A DNA stretch of 10,784 bases. Origin: Phycisphaerales bacterium (GTDB lineage: Bacteria; Planctomycetota; Phycisphaerae; Phycisphaerales; UBA1924). This document shows, piece by piece, positions 7,567-10,784 of this stretch. The DNA lies in assembly GCA_029212425.1 (NCBI GenBank), contig JARGNC010000083.1, forward strand, positions 1-10,784, given 5' to 3'. Made by a program: the position numbers and the translations under genes. Position 1 is the stretch's first letter. Each line of letters starts with the position of its first letter. Under the pieces are notes generated by a model, which was given only the letters and a program-made list of their open reading frames with translations, was not told the origin of the DNA and searched no databases.

Positions 7567-8010
7567 CTAGTCCTCACCGGAAGTCCCCCTCCGTTTCTTG
7601 ATCTCGCTGCGTCGTTTCTTCTCGCCGATCCGTCGCTCAACCGATCCCCTTGTCGGCTTCGTCTTCTTCCTCGTCTTCGGCACCACCACCGCTTGATTCA
7701 CAAGCGCACGCAGCTGTTCCATGCACCCCTGCTTGTTCCTTCCCTGACTCCGCGTCGTATCGCACGAGATCATCAACTCATCGTCGCGAGTGAGCTGCCC
7801 TCCCGCGAGCACACGAAGCCTTGCAGCGACCGATGGACGCAGCCCCAGCGATTCAACCGCGACGCGTAGCTGCGCCTTGGTCGCTCGTTTGTTCACATTC
7901 TGCCCACCTGGACCAGACGAACGCACAAAAGTAAAGACCAAAAACGATCCATCAATCGTCTTCCCGCCCCCGATCGGGACCGCCGCGTTGTCCGAAAAAC
8001 CGGATTCCAT
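7567..8010 (-). CDS. arfB: Alternative ribosome-rescue factor ArfB (YaeJ-type peptidyl-tRNA hydrolase)
   Basis: A 147-residue release-factor-like protein that frees ribosomes stalled on mRNAs lacking a stop codon by hydrolysing peptidyl-tRNA. The catalytic domain contains FTFVRSSGPGGQNVNKRATK, with the GGQ motif at 35-37, and then SCDTTRSQGRNKQGCMEQL as in the ArfB/YaeJ and ICT1 proteins. The domain for stop-codon recognition is absent, which separates it from RF1 and RF2. The C-terminal 40 residues are rich in Lys and Arg (RKKTKPTRGS, EKKRRSEIKKRR), the tail that enters the empty mRNA channel in this family. Length matches the E. coli protein of about 140 residues. The ATG at 8010 has only a weak upstream ribosome site. 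It is the first gene of the minus-strand run and is followed 9 nt later by tsaB. Confidence 0.93.
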   Translation of the reverse strand: MESGFSDNAAVPIGGGKTIDGSFLVFTFVRSSGPGGQNVNKRATKAQLRVAVESLGLRPSVAARLRVLAGGQLTRDDELMISCDTTRSQGRNKQGCMEQLRALVNQAVVVPKTRKKTKPTRGSVERRIGEKKRRSEIKKRRGTSGED

Positions 8011-8028
8011 ACCCAGCCATAGCAGAGG

Positions 8029-8056
8029 ATTCTCCCAATTGCAAGTGCTTGTTCAA
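8029..8056 (-). promoter_or_regulatory. Candidate weak promoter for arfB
   Basis: On the minus strand TTGAAC (8056-8051) is followed after 16 nt by GAGAAT (8034-8029). Each hexamer matches the sigma70 consensus at four of six positions. It would start transcription about 10-15 nt before the arfB ATG, leaving a very short leader. This is a weak match in a stretch where some promoter for arfB is expected. Confidence 0.25.
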
Positions 8057-8092
8057 TTTTGAGTTATGACCAAAAGAACTCGCTTTACCCCG

Positions 8093-8121
8093 TTGACCTG
8101 AGCCAACTAGTCTGCGATACT
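8093..8121 (+). promoter_or_regulatory. Sigma70-like promoter for the HU/IHF gene
   Basis: TTGACC (8093-8098) and GATACT (8116-8121) are separated by exactly 17 nt. The -35 box matches TTGACA at five of six positions and the -10 box matches TATAAT at four of six. Transcription would begin near 8126-8128, giving a leader of about 215 nt before the HU start codon. There is no better candidate closer to the gene. Confidence 0.55.
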
Positions 8122-8125
8122 GCAC

Positions 8126-8251
8126 ATGCGTGTAATTCAATTTCCTCGCACCCCCGGCGTCCCCACCGGGAAAGCCGCGACCGACCCCAACGCACACCGG
8201 GATCAACCGCGACTCATTCGTTTGGGGCATCTTCCCAAGGACTCAGCATGA
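8126..8251 (+). CDS. Possible 41-codon leader ORF upstream of the HU gene
   Basis: ATG at 8126 opens a 41-codon frame (beginning MRVIQFPRTPGVPTGK and ending HLPKDSA) that stops at TGA 8249-8251. The ATG falls at or within about 2 nt of the predicted start of the 8093-8121 promoter transcript, so translation would have to be leaderless or nearly so; there is no ribosome binding site. The peptide is basic and proline-rich, with no recognised domain. The stop overlaps the ATG of a 9-codon frame (8248-8277). It could be a regulatory leader peptide or a chance frame; chance cannot be excluded. Confidence 0.2.
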   Translation: MRVIQFPRTPGVPTGKAATDPNAHRDQPRLIRLGHLPKDSA

Positions 8252-8341
8252 GCTTCCAGAGGGCACATCTCAACTGATTCATCCGCCGCTTGAACGCTCA
8301 TCCGATAGGCAGCCGACAAGCGGACAGAAAGATACTCGACT

Positions 8342-8794
8342 ATGAAAACGATCACAAAGAAAGTCCTTGTAGACCAGATCGCCCAGCGTACAGGCCACAA
8401 ACGCGTCGTCGCAAAGCAGATCATCCAGGAGTTTCTTGACCAAGTGATCGACGAAATCGCCGATGGCAACCGCCTCGAGTTCCGTGATTTCGGGGTCTTC
8501 GAAGTCAAGCATCGCGCACCACGCATGGCCCAGAACCCAAAGACCCTCGAACGCGTCCCCGTACCTGCAAAGCGGACTGTCAAGTTCAAAGCAGGCCGCC
8601 GCATGCGTGAATGCCTCGAAACCGTCAAAGCAGACGCACAAACCGAAGTCAAGACCGAAGCACAGACCACCGCTCCAGCAACCGTCGCCAATGCACGGAC
8701 TGCAGAGAGCAAGCCACAGGTCCATGTCAACACCGGGAACGCTCCCGCGATCATCGGCTCCATCACCCGCGAAGAAGCCGTCGCGTCAAGCTAA
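8342..8794 (+). CDS. HU/IHF-family DNA-bending protein with C-terminal extension
   Basis: A 150-residue nucleoid-associated protein. Residues 1-95 form a complete HU/IHF domain: a helical dimerisation region (KKVLVDQIAQRTG, then KQIIQEFLDQVIDEIADG), the turn RLEFRDFGVFEV at 44-55, and the DNA-binding beta-arm with N65-P66-K67-T68, where Pro66 is the intercalating residue, closing with VKFKAGRRMRE. The arm Gly of the usual RxGxNP is Ala63. Residues about 97-150 are an extra tail rich in Ala, Thr, Glu and Val, ending EEAVASS; it is not the Lys/Ala/Pro repeat tail of mycobacterial or histone-H1-like HU proteins. The ATG has only a weak upstream ribosome site (AGAAAG). A clear promoter lies about 220 nt upstream and a strong terminator 23 nt downstream, so the gene is probably monocistronic. 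Sequence alone does not separate HU from IHF function. Confidence 0.92.
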   Translation: MKTITKKVLVDQIAQRTGHKRVVAKQIIQEFLDQVIDEIADGNRLEFRDFGVFEVKHRAPRMAQNPKTLERVPVPAKRTVKFKAGRRMRECLETVKADAQTEVKTEAQTTAPATVANARTAESKPQVHVNTGNAPAIIGSITREEAVASS

Positions 8795-8816
8795 GCATTC
8801 TGGAACCAATCAAAAC

Positions 8817-8847
8817 AAAAGACCGAGCCGTCAGGCCCGGTCTTTTT
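8817..8847. terminator. Bidirectional intrinsic terminator between HU and helicase genes
   Basis: The arms AAAAGACCG and CGGTCTTTT (8817-8825 and 8838-8846) pair perfectly. After one A-C mismatch the inner GCC/GGC pairs close a GTCA loop (8830-8833). The hairpin is followed by a T5 tract on the plus strand (8843-8847) and by a TTTTGTTTTG tract on the minus strand. It lies 22 nt after the HU stop and 24 nt after the helicase stop, so it can end both convergent transcripts. Confidence 0.9.
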
Positions 8848-8871
8848 CATTTCATGATTCAACCGAGCTGA

Positions 8872-10395
8872 TTAACGCCCGCGAGTCTTCGTCTTCCCAC
8901 GCATCAAGCGCGGAGGCTTCTGACTCGGAACAACCCCACCAGGGAACTTCGCGGCCTTCTCCGCATCGCTCAGCCCCTTCTCCGCAGGAAGCGCCTCCTC
9001 AGCAAACCGATTCTTGAACTCTTTCTTCACGCCCTTCACCTCATAGGTCGGACGACCACCCGTCGGTTCATCCTTCCAATCCTCCGGACGCTCGCGCGCC
9101 TCAAAGTCTGGATAGCTCATCGCCGGGATCTCGGTATTGACCAAGATCTCGATCTCCGTCAACAACGATCCCTGCTGAGGTGTCACCAGCGACCACGCGT
9201 GCCCCTCGCGTCCCGCGCGAGCGGTCCGCCCGATGCGGTGCACATAAATATCCGGATCCTCTGGGAGGTCGTAGTTGACCACGTGCGTGATCCCCTCGAC
9301 ATCAATCCCGCGTGACGCCAGATCGCTCGCGACCAACACCGCAAGCTCGCCCGAGCGGAACTTGTTCATGACTGAGTTGCGTTTGGACTGCGTGAGATCG
9401 CCGTGGATCGCGTGTGCCGGGATGCCCTTGCGCTCCAGATACCGAACCACAGAATCCACAGTCCGCTTCATTCTGCAGAACACGATCGTCAGCGCCGGAT
9501 CCTCGTGCGTCAGCAGGTGCCCCAGCATCCGGCGCTTGTCCCACGCCTCGACCGAAACATACCCCTGCTTGACCAGATCAACCGTGAGCGCCCCAGCAGA
9601 GACCTCAAGCTTGACCGGGTCCTGCATGAACTTGCGTGCAAGTTTTTCAATCTCGTCGGTAAAGGTCGCGGAGACAAAGATCGTCTGACGATCCTTCGGA
9701 CACTTCCCAAGAATCTTGCGGATGTCGTCGCGGAACCCGATGTCCAGCATCCGGTCCACCTCGTCAAGCACCGCAAACTCGATGTGCTCAAGCGACAAGT
9801 ACCCACGCTCGATCATGTCCAGCACACGCCCCGGCGTGCCCACAATGATCTCAGGATGCTTGCGGAGCTGATCCGCCTGCACATTAATCGACTGACCGCC
9901 ATAGATCGCGCAGACGCTCAAACCAGTGTGCGGCGCGAGCTCCTCGATGTCCTGCTTGATCTGCACCGCAAGCTCACGCGTCGGCGCGAGAATAATCGCG
10001 CACATCGAATCGCCCGGCTCAATCAGTTCGAGAAGTGGCAACGCGAAACTCGCCGTCTTCCCAGTACCCGTCTTCGCTTGTCCAAGGATGTCCACCTCAG
10101 TGAGCGCCAGCGGGATCAGCTCCGCTTGGATCTTCGTCGGATGCTTGAACCCAAGATCATCCATCGCTTTGAGAATGTCATCCGACAACCCCAAGTCTGC
10201 AAAGGTCATGTCCAAACGGAACGACTCTTCGGACCACCCACCCTTGGGTTCCTTGATCTGACGCTTGCGTGTTGGTTCGGGAGCGTCCTTCTCACGCTTC
10301 CCGCGCCCCCCACCTTTGCGGCTGCCCCCTCGGCTGCCACTCTTCGATCCCCCACGCTTACCAGACCCACCGCCCTCGCGATATTTCTCGCTCAT
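8872..10395 (-). CDS. DEAD-box ATP-dependent RNA helicase (DEVD variant)
   Basis: A 507-residue ATP-dependent RNA helicase of the bacterial DEAD-box family (RhlE/CsdA/DbpA-like), acting in ribosome assembly, mRNA turnover or cold adaptation. All core motifs are present in order: Q motif (TFADLGL, then PTKIQ), motif I AKTGTGKT at 107-114, Ia PTRELA at 138-143, Ib TPGR at 187-190, motif II DEVD at 211-214 in place of DEAD, motif III SAT at 242-244, IV IVFCRMKRT, V ASDLASRGID, and VI HRIGRTARAG. The first 36 residues are a Gly/Arg/Ser/Lys-rich low-complexity segment, a composition more often seen at the C-terminus of this family. A C-terminal extension of about 90 residues ends in basic residues. 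The true start is ATG at 10395; the preceding in-frame TTG is unnecessary. No strong ribosome site is visible, and a GCCC-TGATC-GGGGC hairpin lies just upstream. It is convergent with the HU gene and divergent from the exported-protein gene. Confidence 0.95.
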   Translation of the reverse strand: MSEKYREGGGSGKRGGSKSGSRGGSRKGGGRGKREKDAPEPTRKRQIKEPKGGWSEESFRLDMTFADLGLSDDILKAMDDLGFKHPTKIQAELIPLALTEVDILGQAKTGTGKTASFALPLLELIEPGDSMCAIILAPTRELAVQIKQDIEELAPHTGLSVCAIYGGQSINVQADQLRKHPEIIVGTPGRVLDMIERGYLSLEHIEFAVLDEVDRMLDIGFRDDIRKILGKCPKDRQTIFVSATFTDEIEKLARKFMQDPVKLEVSAGALTVDLVKQGYVSVEAWDKRRMLGHLLTHEDPALTIVFCRMKRTVDSVVRYLERKGIPAHAIHGDLTQSKRNSVMNKFRSGELAVLVASDLASRGIDVEGITHVVNYDLPEDPDIYVHRIGRTARAGREGHAWSLVTPQQGSLLTEIEILVNTEIPAMSYPDFEARERPEDWKDEPTGGRPTYEVKGVKKEFKNRFAEEALPAEKGLSDAEKAAKFPGGVVPSQKPPRLMRGKTKTRGR

Positions 10396-10602
10396 CAAAA
10401 AACCGTTCTGCCCCGATCAGGGCGCTCGCCGAACCAGATTGGTCAAAACCAACCCTCGGCCCCTTCAACCACGCCAGCACATCACCGGCGCAATGGGGAA
10501 TCATAGGCGACCAGTTGTTTCTGCGTTCTCAAGCCCAACCCATAAAGACGGAACCGCCCAAAGGTTACAAGCGAACAGAAACATAAGAGAAAGGAGAATC
10601 TT
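10396..10602. other. Divergent intergenic spacer between helicase and exported-protein genes
   Basis: This 207-nt spacer should contain both start signals. On the minus strand TATGAT (10505-10500) resembles a -10 box for the helicase but has no -35 at proper spacing. Small inverted repeats are visible (TTGGT-CAAA-ACCAA at 10439-10452; a GCCC/GGGC hairpin around 10411-10424). On the plus strand a strong ribosome site AAGGAG (10591-10596) precedes the exported-protein start. I cannot assign promoters with confidence. Confidence 0.35.
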
Positions 10603-10784
10603 ATGTTATACTGTCGCACACACGGTATCCCTGTCACAATTGCTCTGCTCACGTGCATGAGCGCAAGCACCGCAAACGCCGAACTGATCTCGATCGATTT
10701 TGACGAATCGTTCTATCCCAACAACGACCCGTTCGTATTCCTAACCGACCAACTCGAGCCCGACTACGGCATCACCTTCTCGCT
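10603..10784 (+). CDS. Exported protein, N-terminal part only (runs off window)
   Basis: Sixty codons are visible, starting at ATG 10603 with the best ribosome site in the window, AAGGAG, 6 nt upstream. The N-terminus has a Sec-type signal peptide: a short basic start, a hydrophobic core (IPVTIALLTCMSAS), and a likely signal peptidase I site after Ala-Asn-Ala, leaving a mature protein that begins ELISIDFDESF. The mature start, with an acidic FD-type strand followed by LEPDYGITFS, is reminiscent of secreted proteins that end in a PEP-CTERM sorting signal, common in planctomycetes and other biofilm formers. The C-terminus lies outside the window, so this is an inference from style rather than from the diagnostic motif. 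No enzymatic domain can be recognised in the visible part. Confidence 0.75.
   Translation, partial: MLYCRTHGIPVTIALLTCMSASTANAELISIDFDESFYPNNDPFVFLTDQLEPDYGITFS

Larger units (their letters stand above)
8011..8341. other. Divergent intergenic region between arfB and the HU gene
   Basis: This 331-nt stretch separates arfB (minus) from the HU/IHF gene (plus). It contains a good plus-strand promoter (8093-8121), a weaker minus-strand promoter candidate (8029-8056), and a leader of about 210 nt for the HU transcript. In the leader a short GC-rich hairpin is visible (CCCGG at 8153-8157 with CCGGG at 8166-8170), together with a 41-codon ORF (8126-8251). I see no tRNA, known riboswitch or intrinsic terminator here. 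Confidence 0.5.

Noticed and set aside
8203..8766. A 187-codon minus-strand frame opposite the HU gene
   Set aside because: It lies antisense to a clear HU/IHF domain and shows no recognisable features.
9403..10506. A 367-codon open frame on the plus strand opposite the helicase
   Set aside because: It is fully antisense to a helicase with all motifs intact, its translation is rich in Arg, His and Pro with no domain pattern, and it has no ribosome site; it is a shadow of codon bias.
1..10784. CRISPR arrays, insertion sequences, tRNA or rRNA genes
   Set aside because: I saw no spaced direct repeats, terminal inverted repeats, transposase frames or RNA-gene signatures on either strand.

Overview
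The window looks like a chromosomal segment of a moderately GC-rich Gram-negative-type bacterium, most likely a planctomycete and possibly of class Phycisphaerae. This is inferred from the combination of a YuaF/YuaG-like NfeD-flotillin pair, an excisionase/BldC-type helix-turn-helix fused to a receiver, an HDOD-histidine kinase fusion, an HU/IHF protein with a non-basic C-terminal extension, and a secreted protein whose mature start resembles PEP-CTERM exported proteins. No single marker proves the lineage. I see no mobile element, CRISPR array, rRNA or tRNA.

Layout. Positions 47-8010 are a run of seven genes, all on the minus strand. Read in the direction of transcription they are: arfB (ribosome rescue), tsaB (tRNA t6A modification), a response regulator with a BldC/MerR-like HTH, an HDOD-histidine kinase, a degenerate receiver-GAF protein, an NfeD-like membrane protein, and a flotillin. 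The arfB/tsaB gap is 9 nt. The regulator and kinase overlap by 4 nt (ATGA). The pseudo-receiver gene follows the kinase closely. A 175-nt gap separates this signalling group from the nfeD-flotillin pair.

Positions 8011-8341 form a divergent intergenic region. It holds a good sigma70-like promoter (TTGACC-N17-GATACT, 8093-8121) that would drive the plus-strand HU/IHF gene (8342-8794) through a leader of about 210 nt; the leader contains a 41-codon ORF beginning almost at the predicted transcription start. A strong bidirectional intrinsic terminator (8817-8847) separates the HU gene from the convergent DEAD-box RNA helicase (8872-10395, minus). A 207-nt divergent spacer leads to the start of an exported protein gene (10603 onward, plus) that runs off the window.

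How the genes may work together. The least ordinary part is 2482-6712: a HTH-receiver protein with an intact phosphorylation pocket, a soluble kinase with an HDOD domain, and a receiver-like protein that has lost the pocket (Glu in place of the phosphoacceptor Asp) and carries a GAF domain. This reads as a compact cytoplasmic phosphosignalling module; its input and target genes cannot be told from sequence. The other genes are mostly housekeeping: translation quality control (arfB, tsaB), membrane microdomain organisation (nfeD, flotillin), chromosome architecture (HU) and RNA remodelling (helicase).
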